Shown here in pieces: positions 27,305-36,018 of a stretch of DNA of 64,000 nt. Made by a program: the position numbers and the translations under genes. The stretch comes from Acidobacteriaceae bacterium (GTDB lineage: Bacteria; Acidobacteriota; Terriglobia; Terriglobales; Acidobacteriaceae). Within the stretch, counting starts at the first letter, position 1. Each line of letters starts with the position of its first letter. Where the stretch lies: the NCBI GenBank assembly GCA_027306695.1, contig DAHUZH010000001.1, positions 19,467 to 83,466 on the forward strand. The letters run 5' to 3'. Below the pieces are notes generated by a model. The model did not search any database, was not told the origin of the DNA, and worked only from the letters and a program-made list of their open reading frames with translations.

Positions 27305-28690
27305 TCATTCTAGTGATTCGAGTATGGCGGGGTCCGGCAGAACGATCGGCTGCCGGAACCAGCGCGTGTGGGTTGCCAGAATCACGAACCCAACAACAAA
27401 CCAGATGCCGCCCGCGATTTTTGCTGGGCTGCCCAGTCCCAACCAGATGACCGCACAGAACAGAAAGCCGAGCGTTGGCAGTGCAATGTCGAGAACAACG
27501 CTCCTCGATCTTCCTTCCGGGCAGCGGACCCAGAACCTCCAGAGGACTGCGGCATTGACGCCCATGAATCCAAGAAATGCGCCAAAGTTGAGGATTTCGG
27601 CGGTCAGCTCATAGCTGAGCAACTGAGAGCCGATAAAGGCCAGCACTCCAAGGAAAATCACGTTGATGTCCGGTGTGTTGCGAGTCGGATGCAGGCGGCC
27701 AAAGAAGCGGCGGGGAATGACGTTTTCACGCCCCATGCCGAACATCAACCTCGCGCCACCTACCTGCGACGTCAGGCCCGAACCGATGTTCGCCACCACC
27801 AGCAGAATGGCTGTGGCCTGCAATAAAGCATAGCCGCCGACCCGGCCCGTCACATCGATAAAAGCAGTGTCGACGTTGACGAAGGAGTGGTAATTTGGCC
27901 ATGCAAGCTGCGCCAGGTACACGAGCAGGCCGCCGAACATCCCAGTAAAAATGCAGACCGTCACCGCGGCAACCAGTACATTTTTGCGTGGATTCTCCAC
28001 TTCCTCCGCCAGCGTGGTGACGGAATCGAAGCCGAGATAGGTGAGCGCCGCGAATGAAGTAGCGCCTGCAACGCGGCGCAGGTTGAAGGTTGCCGGATTA
28101 TAAAAGGGCGCGATAGAAAACAGTCCGGTCATGCCATGACGTACGACCAGATATTTGATGGCGAGCACGATAAAACTGCCCAGCACCAGGAACATAAAGA
28201 GCAACAAGACCTGGTTGGTGCGGGCCGTGGAACGGATGCCGCGCAGGTTCAGGATTGTGATTCCTCCAGCAAACAATAGAGCGCCTGCAGAAAATGGCAG
28301 CGCGGGAATTGCCCGCTCTAAAGAAAGCGTTCCATAGATGACGCAGAACAACGGAATCAGCATGTAATCGAGCAGCATGGCCCATCCCGCTACAAAGCCG
28401 AGATATGGATGAATGCCGCGCCCGACATAGGTATAGGCCGATCCTGCACTGGGATAGAGCGAAGCCATTCTGCCATAGCTGATCGCCGTCAGAACCATGG
28501 CGGCCATCGCCGCGAGAATTGTGAGCGCGACATGGCCTCGCGAGCGGACATCCGCCAGCCCGAAGATGGTGGATGGCGCGCTGGGTGTGACCGCAACGAT
28601 GCCGTAGAAGATCAAGTCCCACAGCGTCAGTACGCGACGCAGGTGGGGAGTATTGCCGCCTGGAACCGAAATGACAGCGGGAGCGCTCAC
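27305..28690 (-). CDS. APC-superfamily permease
   Basis: About 461 residues from a GTG at 28688-28690 that overlaps the stop of the SMP-30 gene (GTGA). The frame is open further upstream but that part is inside SMP-30 coding sequence. Twelve or so membrane segments are visible, starting with LWDLIFYGIVAVTPSAPSTIFG and including VALTILAAMAAMVLTAISYG and FAALTYLGFDSVTTLAEEVENP, the hallmark of amino-acid/polyamine/organocation carriers. It probably imports the substrate of the operon. Most APC carriers move amino acids or amines, so a sugar-like substrate would be unusual. Confidence 0.9.
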   Translation of the reverse strand: MSAPAVISVPGGNTPHLRRVLTLWDLIFYGIVAVTPSAPSTIFGLADVRSRGHVALTILAAMAAMVLTAISYGRMASLYPSAGSAYTYVGRGIHPYLGFVAGWAMLLDYMLIPLFCVIYGTLSLERAIPALPFSAGALLFAGGITILNLRGIRSTARTNQVLLLFMFLVLGSFIVLAIKYLVVRHGMTGLFSIAPFYNPATFNLRRVAGATSFAALTYLGFDSVTTLAEEVENPRKNVLVAAVTVCIFTGMFGGLLVYLAQLAWPNYHSFVNVDTAFIDVTGRVGGYALLQATAILLVVANIGSGLTSQVGGARLMFGMGRENVIPRRFFGRLHPTRNTPDINVIFLGVLAFIGSQLLSYELTAEILNFGAFLGFMGVNAAVLWRFWVRCPEGRSRSVVLDIALPTLGFLFCAVIWLGLGSPAKIAGGIWFVVGFVILATHTRWFRQPIVLPDPAILESLE

Positions 28691-29589
28691 GAACGCCTCG
28701 TGTTGTTCGATTCGCTGCCGTCCCAAAGAGGCAGGCCATCGCAGTCGACTGGAAATGTTTCCAACCGGCCATGTTCGTACTCTGTCACCAGGATGCGATG
28801 CTCGCCGGGCAGAGCAAATGCCACGTTCGTCGGTAACTGGCCTTGCGTGGGAATTCGTTGAACGACTTCGCCCCTGCTTCCCAGCACTGTGACGTCGCCC
28901 TGCCCAAACACCGCGACATACAGCAGGCCGTTCCGATCGAAGGCCATGCCGTCCGGGCCTTTCCATCCCGCAGGAGCATCGGGACGGATGACATTTCCGA
29001 AGAACTCCCGCTCCGGTAAAACCGGTCCAGCGCCGAGCCGATAGCGATACACATTTCCGGTGAGGGTTTCATTCACGTATAGAAGCCCATCGGGACCAAA
29101 GGCGATTCCGTTGGTAAACCGGAGGCCGCCATCGAGCTGGATGACCTCACTATTGTTTGGATCGACGCGATACACTCGACCGTCGTAATCGACATCCATG
29201 TAGTCGGCACGAATTTGCCCTCCTGGCGAAAAGTTGTCGGTCAGAATGCCGGAGTCGGTCAGATAAATCGCGCCGTCCGGTCCAAAGCAAAGATCGTTGG
29301 GGAACAGAAACGGTTCGCCATCGCAAGCGGTCGCAATGGTTTGCATCTGCCCATCCATGGTCAACCGGAGCAGGGAAGGGAACTTGGATTCGGCGACCCA
29401 GATAGTTCCATCGTTATCGATGGCCAGCCCGTTGGGACGGCCAGTCCGCTGGATGATTTTCTTTGTCCGGCCATCCGCGCCGATCTGGGTCACACAGCCG
29501 CGCTCCGGCCCGCTCTCAACCACGAGCCAGCTACCGTCCGGCAGGGCGACAGGGCCTTCGGGAGAATGGAGTCCGGCTGCGAAAATCAT
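28687..29589 (-). CDS. SMP-30/gluconolactonase-family lactonase
   Basis: The ATG at 29587-29589 with GGAG at 7 bases gives 300 residues; the longer frame would run into the upstream SDR. A six-bladed propeller is seen: HSPEGPVALPDGSWLVVE, GRPNGLAIDNDG, LFPNDLCFGPDG, FTNGIAFGPDGLLYVNET and PDGMAFDRNGLLYVA. The Glu and Asn residues in these motifs are the metal ligands of the family. It hydrolyses a sugar lactone, so it should follow a dehydrogenase that makes one; an SDR gene is immediately upstream. The final codons overlap the APC permease start. Confidence 0.9.
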   Translation of the reverse strand: MIFAAGLHSPEGPVALPDGSWLVVESGPERGCVTQIGADGRTKKIIQRTGRPNGLAIDNDGTIWVAESKFPSLLRLTMDGQMQTIATACDGEPFLFPNDLCFGPDGAIYLTDSGILTDNFSPGGQIRADYMDVDYDGRVYRVDPNNSEVIQLDGGLRFTNGIAFGPDGLLYVNETLTGNVYRYRLGAGPVLPEREFFGNVIRPDAPAGWKGPDGMAFDRNGLLYVAVFGQGDVTVLGSRGEVVQRIPTQGQLPTNVAFALPGEHRILVTEYEHGRLETFPVDCDGLPLWDGSESNNTRRS

Positions 29590-29632
29590 AGAATTCTCCA
29601 GGGGAGTATCCCTATCAGGGTAAACCTCAATG

Positions 29633-30442
29633 TCATACCTCCGCCGTCTGGCCTCCATCGACATACAAGCATGATCCAGTGATAAACGAAGCGTCCTCGG
29701 AGGCAAGAAACAATGCGGCTTTGGCAATTTCATCCGGGCGGCCCAGCCGCCCCATGGGGAACGTATTTGCAAACGCCTGCAGTTGCTCCGGTGTCATGGC
29801 TCTACGCAGCATGGGCGTGTCTGTGGGGCCAGGGCAGATTGCGTTGACGCGAATGCCCTGCCTGGCGTGGTCGATGGCCATGGCCCGCGTCAGCAATGTA
29901 ACACCGCCCTTGGAACTCACATACGCCGCTGCGCGGGCACAAGCGTCGTGCGCTCCTGTCGTGGAGGCGACATTGATGATCGATCCACGGCCCTGTTGGA
30001 CCATGCTGGGAATCACAGCCCGGCAGCAGAGATACGTCCCAGTTAGATTGACGGTAAGGATGCGGTTCCAGTCCGCCGGTTCCGTTTCAAGGACCGTTCC
30101 ATACTGTAAAATGCCCGCTGCATTCAGCAAAATGTCGATTCGTCCATAGGCTTCCAGCGCGGTTTGAACCATCCCGTCCACCTGCAATGGTTGCGATATA
30201 TCGACCTCAGTAAACACGGCGGTTCCGCCACTCGCGCGGATCGAATCGACGGTTTGAGTGCCCAGGGTTGGGTTGCCGTCGGCAACGACAACGCGGGAGC
30301 CTTCGCGAGCAAACATTTCTGCGGATGCGCGGCCAATGCCCGAGGCCGCACCGGTAATAAGCGCTACTGTTCCTTCGAGTCTCGTAGAGATTTCCCGCCT
30401 CGGATGGCGCAGCGAATGAGGACTGGCTACTGGATGATTCAA
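29633..30442 (-). CDS. SDR-family oxidoreductase, probable sugar dehydrogenase
   Basis: The 269-residue protein starts with TTG, with AGGA close upstream; no ATG lies before the fold. TGAASGIGRA is the cofactor loop, NAAGI the structural motif, and Ser in NVASTTG with YVSSK the catalytic set. The C-terminus (PGPTDTPML, GSCLYVDGG) is classical. As the first gene of the run SDR, lactonase, permease, DhaK, DhaL, LsrF, it may oxidise an aldose to a lactone for the SMP-30 enzyme. This is inferred from gene order. Confidence 0.9.
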   Translation of the reverse strand: MNHPVASPHSLRHPRREISTRLEGTVALITGAASGIGRASAEMFAREGSRVVVADGNPTLGTQTVDSIRASGGTAVFTEVDISQPLQVDGMVQTALEAYGRIDILLNAAGILQYGTVLETEPADWNRILTVNLTGTYLCCRAVIPSMVQQGRGSIINVASTTGAHDACARAAAYVSSKGGVTLLTRAMAIDHARQGIRVNAICPGPTDTPMLRRAMTPEQLQAFANTFPMGRLGRPDEIAKAALFLASEDASFITGSCLYVDGGQTAEV

Positions 30443-30786
30443 GAGTCCTACGAGATTGGACGGCTGGCTATAAGAAAACTACGAAATTGTATTGAAATCC
30501 GCCTATAGATCGCGGCAGTCGCCAATCGTGTTAGTTCAACAAAAACTTGGATAATTCTCAGAGACGTAAGCAGTTGCATCGCATAATCTGCTGGCGAGGA
30601 GATCCCCTGACCAATGAGCTGCAGACACCGCAAGCCAGCCGCGCAAAGTAGAGCACATAGTTCTTCCTGGAGTCTTATGGGCACTGGAGCCCTCCGATTC
30701 CGCACACACGACGGACAATTGGCAAGGCGCGAGTTGGCACGTTTGCGGGTTTCTCTTTTGATTATTGCAATGGATGGGCGGGGCCG
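30443..30786. promoter_or_regulatory. Divergent promoter region between two SDR genes
   Basis: These 344 bases separate the minus-strand SDR/LsrF operon from a plus-strand SDR gene. On the minus strand TTTCAA followed after 18 bases by TTATAG (around 30470-30500) is a candidate promoter close to the TTG start. No clear operator, RNA or small gene was found. The region would be the natural target of the AraC regulator in the operon. Confidence 0.35.
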
Positions 30787-31548
30787 ATGAGACTGCGTGG
30801 AAAAGTTGCCATTGTGACCGGGGCGGCGGCTGGTTTAGGCCGCGCCGTGGCTGTCCGCTTTGCATGTGAAGGAGCGATCGTCGTGGCGGCAGACATCAAT
30901 ACGGCGGGGGGCGCCACTGTCATGAAACAGATTCATGCATCGGGAGGGGAGGGTCTGTTTGTACCAACCGATGTCTCGCAGGAACGCGATGTCGCGGCAT
31001 TGGTGGAAGAGACCATCCGACGCTATGACCGGATCGATGTGCTCTACAACAACGCGGCTGTGCTGTTCCACGACCGCGACGCGCGCGCCCATCAATTAAG
31101 CCTGGAGACATGGGAGCAGACCATGTCGGTGAACTTGCGAGGAGCGTTCCTATGCGCCAAGCACGCCATTCCGCCAATGCTGCAACAGGGTGGGGGGTCC
31201 ATCATCAATCTAGGCTCGCCCACTGGCATGACGGGCTGTGCTCCCAATCTGACGGCCTATAGCACCAGTAAAGCAGGGATATTCGGACTGACGCGGATGA
31301 TGGCTGCCGGTTATGCGAGGGACCAGATTCGCGTGAACGCCATTGTTCCGGGGACCATGGACACGCCCATGAACGATGGTTTGCTGATCGATGAAGCCGC
31401 GCGCGAGCAGTACCGCGAAGCCGTGCCCATGGGCCGCCTGGGATTACCGTCAGACATTGAAGGTCTGGCGGTCTTTCTTGCCTCTGACGAGTCGGCCTAC
31501 TGTACCGGCGGTCTGTATACCTGTGACGGCGGACTCACCACGGTTTGA
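30787..31548 (+). CDS. SDR-family oxidoreductase
   Basis: A 253-residue classical SDR with TGAAAGLGRA, NNAAVLF (a variant of the usual NNAG), catalytic Ser in NLGSPTG and YSTSK, and PGTMDTPM. GGCGGGG stands before ATG. It is transcribed away from the long minus-strand operon and probably shares its regulation. It differs from the SDR at 29633 in sequence, so the two likely catalyse different steps. Substrate unknown. Confidence 0.9.
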   Translation: MRLRGKVAIVTGAAAGLGRAVAVRFACEGAIVVAADINTAGGATVMKQIHASGGEGLFVPTDVSQERDVAALVEETIRRYDRIDVLYNNAAVLFHDRDARAHQLSLETWEQTMSVNLRGAFLCAKHAIPPMLQQGGGSIINLGSPTGMTGCAPNLTAYSTSKAGIFGLTRMMAAGYARDQIRVNAIVPGTMDTPMNDGLLIDEAAREQYREAVPMGRLGLPSDIEGLAVFLASDESAYCTGGLYTCDGGLTTV

Positions 31549-31590
31549 AGAATTCCGCTGCTCATTCTTTCTTTACTCCACACTGTGGGG

Positions 31591-33036
31591 CTAAATACTG
31601 CGAAAGGGCCATTCTTTTCGGGTGATTGCGCGCAATCCGTAAATTACCAGGCCGGTCAGCAACAGCAATCCGGCGAATTGAAGTTCCTTCGAGAGATTTT
31701 TTCCGTGGAAGAGGACGAAGAGAAAGCCAGCAATCGCAAGCAGCGCTGGGATGGGGTAGAACGGCATCCGAAAAGGGTTCGGCTGACCTCCCAAACGCTT
31801 GCGAAACGCGACCAGACCAATTCCCTGCAATAAGAACTGAAAGACGATGCGGGTGATGATGAGCGCGGAGATCAGGTCGGGCAGGCGAAACAGGCAAAAG
31901 AAAATAGAGATCGCGCCCAGCACCAGCAGGGACACTTTTGGAAAGTGCTTCGTCTTATGCAGAGTGGCGAAGCTCGCGAAATAATTTTTATCGAGCGCGG
32001 CGGCGTAGGGAACGCGCGAATAGCCAAGGAGCACCGCGAAGACCGAGGCGAACGCGGTCCACACGATCAGCACGGCCATGGCCTTGCCGGCCCATGGGCC
32101 GTACAGGCGCTGCATCAGTACGGCAATCACGGACATCCTGGTGGCGGTCGCTCCCGGTTGCATAAATTCGCGCACGGGGATGACGTTCAGCACGCTGATG
32201 TTCATAAAGACGTAGAGCGCGGCCACTAGAAGAATGGACCAGAAGATGGCGCGCGGGATGATGCGGCGCGGGTCCTTCACTTCTCCGGCGAGAAAGCAGA
32301 TGTTGTAATAACCGCCGTAGTTATAGATTGCAATCAGCAGTCCGGCGCTGAAGCCTCCCATGCCGCGTTTTGGAACAGACGCTAAAACATGTATCGGTGC
32401 GCCGTGCATGTGCGACAGTCCAGAAACAATCACCCAGAGGACGGCCATCAATACGCCGATCGACAGGACGCGCGAGATTCGTCCAATGGTTTGGATTCCG
32501 GTATAGATGAGAAAAGTCGCTACGCCACACGCGAGCATGGCCACGAGCGTGGCCAGCGTGATGGCAACAGAAACATGCAGCGCGCCAAGAGAAATGTTGC
32601 GCGTCCAAAGGGAAGCGGTCAGCCTGGGCCACAGGTAAGCTGCATATTGCGACAGGCCGACCGCCCCCGATGCCGTAGAGAGCGGAGCGCTGAAGGTGAG
32701 CTGCCAGATATAAAGAAATGAGAGCAGCCGCCCCCAGTTTTGCGCGCCGTAAAGGCGATTGAGATAAAGATAGCTGCCGCCCGCTTCTGGAAAGCGTGTG
32801 CCCAGTTCCGCCCACACCATGCCGTCGCAAAGCGCAAGTACCGCGCCGAAAATCCAGCCGAGGATGGCGCGATGCCCCAGGGCCGCGACCATAAGCGGCA
32901 ACGTGATGAATGGGCCCACACCGATCATGTTCAGTACATTTAGATTGATGGCCGTGGTGAGGCCGATGCCGCGGACGAGCGCAGGCTGGCTTGCGGCGGG
33001 CGTTGCAGCTACAGTCGGATTAGATTGCAAATCCAT
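31591..33036 (-). CDS. APC-superfamily amino-acid permease-like transporter
   Basis: A 481-residue membrane protein with about twelve helices. IGLTTAINLNVLNMIGVGPFITLPLM at the first helix and AELGTRFPEAGGSYLYLNRLYG in the loop after the second are family signatures, with GGYYNICFLAGEVKDPRRIIPRA later. It converges with the SDR gene and is divergent from the PIG-L gene at 33174. It is not a close copy of the APC permease at 27305. The cargo, probably an amino acid or amine, cannot be told. Confidence 0.9.
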   Translation of the reverse strand: MDLQSNPTVAATPAASQPALVRGIGLTTAINLNVLNMIGVGPFITLPLMVAALGHRAILGWIFGAVLALCDGMVWAELGTRFPEAGGSYLYLNRLYGAQNWGRLLSFLYIWQLTFSAPLSTASGAVGLSQYAAYLWPRLTASLWTRNISLGALHVSVAITLATLVAMLACGVATFLIYTGIQTIGRISRVLSIGVLMAVLWVIVSGLSHMHGAPIHVLASVPKRGMGGFSAGLLIAIYNYGGYYNICFLAGEVKDPRRIIPRAIFWSILLVAALYVFMNISVLNVIPVREFMQPGATATRMSVIAVLMQRLYGPWAGKAMAVLIVWTAFASVFAVLLGYSRVPYAAALDKNYFASFATLHKTKHFPKVSLLVLGAISIFFCLFRLPDLISALIITRIVFQFLLQGIGLVAFRKRLGGQPNPFRMPFYPIPALLAIAGFLFVLFHGKNLSKELQFAGLLLLTGLVIYGLRAITRKEWPFRSI

Positions 33037-33173
33037 TTTTTATGATGCCGCGTGGAGTCTGAGATCATCAAAAGGCGAGTACGGATTGAGTTCCTCGCGG
33101 TCCAGATGTCAGACTATTACTCAAGAGCTTACGAGAAAGACTGCCGTAATTCCGCATTGGCGAAGGAAAATGA

Positions 33174-35999
33174 ATGACTCGAAATAAAAGAAAAAGGTCC
33201 GTCGTGAGCACGCTTCTGTTGTTTCTCGCCTGGAATACACTACCAGCTTTCGCGCAGACATCGATAAAACCTGACCCGAATGCCCATGCGATGCAGATCG
33301 ATCGCGGGGCTGCCGGTCTTTGGCAGAGTCTGCGCGCGCTGCATACGCGGGCCAGTCTGATCCAATTTACCGCGCATCCCGACGATGAGGACGGCGGCAT
33401 GCTGACCTATGAGAGCCGCTACGTCGGCGCGGACACGTCTTTATTAACGCTGAACCGCGGCGAGGGCGGCCAGGACGTGATGTCCGCCGATTTCTGGGAC
33501 CAGCTCGGTGTGCTGCGTACGCAGGAGCTACTGGCCGCCGACCGCTATTACGGCGTGCATCAATACTGGTCGCGCGCCGCCGATTTCGGATTTACCAAAA
33601 CAAAAGAAGAAGCGATGCAGAAATGGGGCTACGACCGGGTCCTCTATGACTCGGTGCGTGTGGTGCGGATGACGCGCCCGCTGGTGGTCACGTCGGTTTT
33701 TACCGGCAATGTTTCCGACGGCCACGGGCAGCACCAGGTGGCTGGGCAGATGGCGCAGGAGGTCTACAAAGCCGCAGGCGACCCCAAAATGTTTCCCGAT
33801 CAGATTCGAGCGGGTCTGCGGCCCTGGACGCCGCTCAAAGTTTACGAGCGCCTGCCCTTTGCCCCGGTCACGAGCAAGGGAATGTACGACTACGCCACCG
33901 GTCATTGGGCGCCCGCGCGTTTTCGCGACTACGTGAACGACACCTGGATTGAAGGCAAGCCATCGCTCACCTTGGATGTTCCAGAGGGCCAATACGATCC
34001 TGCTATAGGGCTGGCTTACATCCAGATTTCCCGCAGCGGGCTGGGCCAGCAAAAATCGCAGAATGGCGGCATCGGCATGCCTGCTGCTGGGCCGGATTTT
34101 TCCGGCTACCATCTCTATGCATCGCGAGTCGCGGCCACTCCAAATGAAGCATCGTTCTTTGACGGGATCGATGTATCGCTGACGGGAATCGCGAACTATG
34201 CTCCAGCGAGCCAGGCAGGCTGGATGCGCACAAGCCTTACATCGATCAATGCGCTGGTGGAAGCAGCCATGCGGAATTTTTCCGTGGACACGCCGGGAAA
34301 AATCGCGCCGACTCTGGCCAAAGGACTATTGCAGACCGAAACGTTGATCCAGGAAGTAAAGAAGAAGCCGCTGCCCGAAGATGCACGCTACAACATCCTG
34401 CATGAATTGGAAACGAAGCGCGTGCAGTTCAATCGCGCACTTGCGCAGTCGCTTGCGCTGGCCATGGATGCCAACGTAACGAATGAAGATCAGTCGCGCG
34501 GGATGAGCTACTTTGGCGCGTCCTCGGAGACATTTCAGACCGCGATTCCCGGACAGAGCTTCCATGTGAACGTGCATGTGGCAGACCAGGGAACCGATCC
34601 GGTTGCAGTGAAAGATATTCGACTCGGAACCACGCCGGACAAAGACTGGACGCTCGAACGCGAAGGGCCAGCGCCAGTCAATTTGACGGGTGGCGAAGCC
34701 AGCGATGCGCGGTTCGTCGTTACGGTGTCTAAGCGCGCCACAATTACCAAGCCGTACTTTTATCGTCCGAATCTGGAGCAGCCTTATTACAACATTTCCG
34801 ATCCTGCCTATCTTAACCTTTCATGGATGCCGTATCCGTTATTTGCCAGCGCGACGTTCACCTACATGGGCGCGGATGTGCGTTTGGAACAGGTCGTGCA
34901 AACCTCGCACCGTGTCACGGGTTTAGGCCCAGTGATGAATCCGCTGATCGTGGCCCCGGCAATTTCTGTGTGGGTAGCGCCTACCGCCGGCATCGTGCCG
35001 CTGACCAGTCACTCGTTTTCGATCACCGCGCTGATTCACAGCAATGTGAAAGGGCCAGCGTCGGGTACTGTTTCGCTGCAATTGCCAAAGGGATGGACCG
35101 CGCGGCCTTCCCAGGCCGCATTTACTACGAATAAGGATGGCGACGAACAGAACATCCATTTCGAGATTGTTCCAAAAGACATCCAGACCAAACCGTATCT
35201 GTTGACAGCCGTGGCCAGCTATCAAGGCCATTCCTATACCTCTGGATCGACATCGGTCGGCTACGCCGGACTTCATCCTTACCCGTACTACCGCGATGCA
35301 AACTTTCGCACCACGGGCGTCGATGTTCACCTGCCTTCCGGCATGAAGATCGGCTACATCACTGGCACGGGAGACGATGTTCCACGCTCACTCAAAGACC
35401 TCGGCGTCCAGGCCCAGTTCCTGTCTGCACAGGACATTGCAACCGGCGATCTCCAGAGTTTCAACTCCATTGTCCTTGGCGTGCGCGCCTATGCCGTCCG
35501 CCCGGAATTGAAGACCTACAATGCGCGGCTTCTGGCCTATGTTCATAATGGCGGCACGTTGATTGTGCAATACAACACGCCTGAATTCGATCATGATTAC
35601 GGCCCGTATCCTTACCAGCTCAGCGGCAATCCGGAAAAGGTCATCGATGAAAATTCCAAAGTAGTTCTGCTGGAGCCGGACTATCCGGCCTTGAACTGGC
35701 CGAACAAAATCACAGTGCACGATTTCGACGGATGGGTGGAAGAGCGCGGCCACGGCTTTATGCGCGAATGGGACCCACACTACATTGCCCTGACCGAAAC
35801 GCATGATCCCGATCAGGCCCCGCAAAAAGGCGGCCTGCTGGTGGCTTCCTACGGCAAGGGGTTCTACGTATATGCGGGCTATGCCTTCTATCGCCAATTG
35901 CCGGAAGGCGTGCCTGGAGCGTTTCGCATTCTGGCCAATTTGCTCAGCCTTTCCAATAATCCTGGCATGCAAAAGCTGCCAGCGGTGAACGGGAACTAA
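33174..35999 (+). CDS. Secreted PIG-L deacetylase fused to an amidotransferase-like domain
   Basis: The 941-residue protein has a signal peptide (STLLLFLAWNTLPAFA), then a LmbE/PIG-L N-terminal domain: FTAHPDDEDGG with His68, Asp70 and Asp71 for zinc and deacetylation, LNRGEGGQD, and DGHGQHQVAG with the third zinc His. The middle (residues ~440-710) consists of beta-sandwich segments such as GQSFHVNVHV. The end (KIGYITGTGDDVPRSLKDLG to AFRILANLL) has a class I glutamine-amidotransferase-like fold without an obvious catalytic Cys, and may bind rather than react. PIG-L enzymes remove N-acetyl groups from amino sugars. Its location outside the cytoplasm suggests a glycan or glycoside substrate. 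Confidence 0.88.
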   Translation: MTRNKRKRSVVSTLLLFLAWNTLPAFAQTSIKPDPNAHAMQIDRGAAGLWQSLRALHTRASLIQFTAHPDDEDGGMLTYESRYVGADTSLLTLNRGEGGQDVMSADFWDQLGVLRTQELLAADRYYGVHQYWSRAADFGFTKTKEEAMQKWGYDRVLYDSVRVVRMTRPLVVTSVFTGNVSDGHGQHQVAGQMAQEVYKAAGDPKMFPDQIRAGLRPWTPLKVYERLPFAPVTSKGMYDYATGHWAPARFRDYVNDTWIEGKPSLTLDVPEGQYDPAIGLAYIQISRSGLGQQKSQNGGIGMPAAGPDFSGYHLYASRVAATPNEASFFDGIDVSLTGIANYAPASQAGWMRTSLTSINALVEAAMRNFSVDTPGKIAPTLAKGLLQTETLIQEVKKKPLPEDARYNILHELETKRVQFNRALAQSLALAMDANVTNEDQSRGMSYFGASSETFQTAIPGQSFHVNVHVADQGTDPVAVKDIRLGTTPDKDWTLEREGPAPVNLTGGEASDARFVVTVSKRATITKPYFYRPNLEQPYYNISDPAYLNLSWMPYPLFASATFTYMGADVRLEQVVQTSHRVTGLGPVMNPLIVAPAISVWVAPTAGIVPLTSHSFSITALIHSNVKGPASGTVSLQLPKGWTARPSQAAFTTNKDGDEQNIHFEIVPKDIQTKPYLLTAVASYQGHSYTSGSTSVGYAGLHPYPYYRDANFRTTGVDVHLPSGMKIGYITGTGDDVPRSLKDLGVQAQFLSAQDIATGDLQSFNSIVLGVRAYAVRPELKTYNARLLAYVHNGGTLIVQYNTPEFDHDYGPYPYQLSGNPEKVIDENSKVVLLEPDYPALNWPNKITVHDFDGWVEERGHGFMREWDPHYIALTETHDPDQAPQKGGLLVASYGKGFYVYAGYAFYRQLPEGVPGAFRILANLLSLSNNPGMQKLPAVNGN

Positions 36000-36018
36000 G
36001 GATTGGCCTGCGAGGCTT

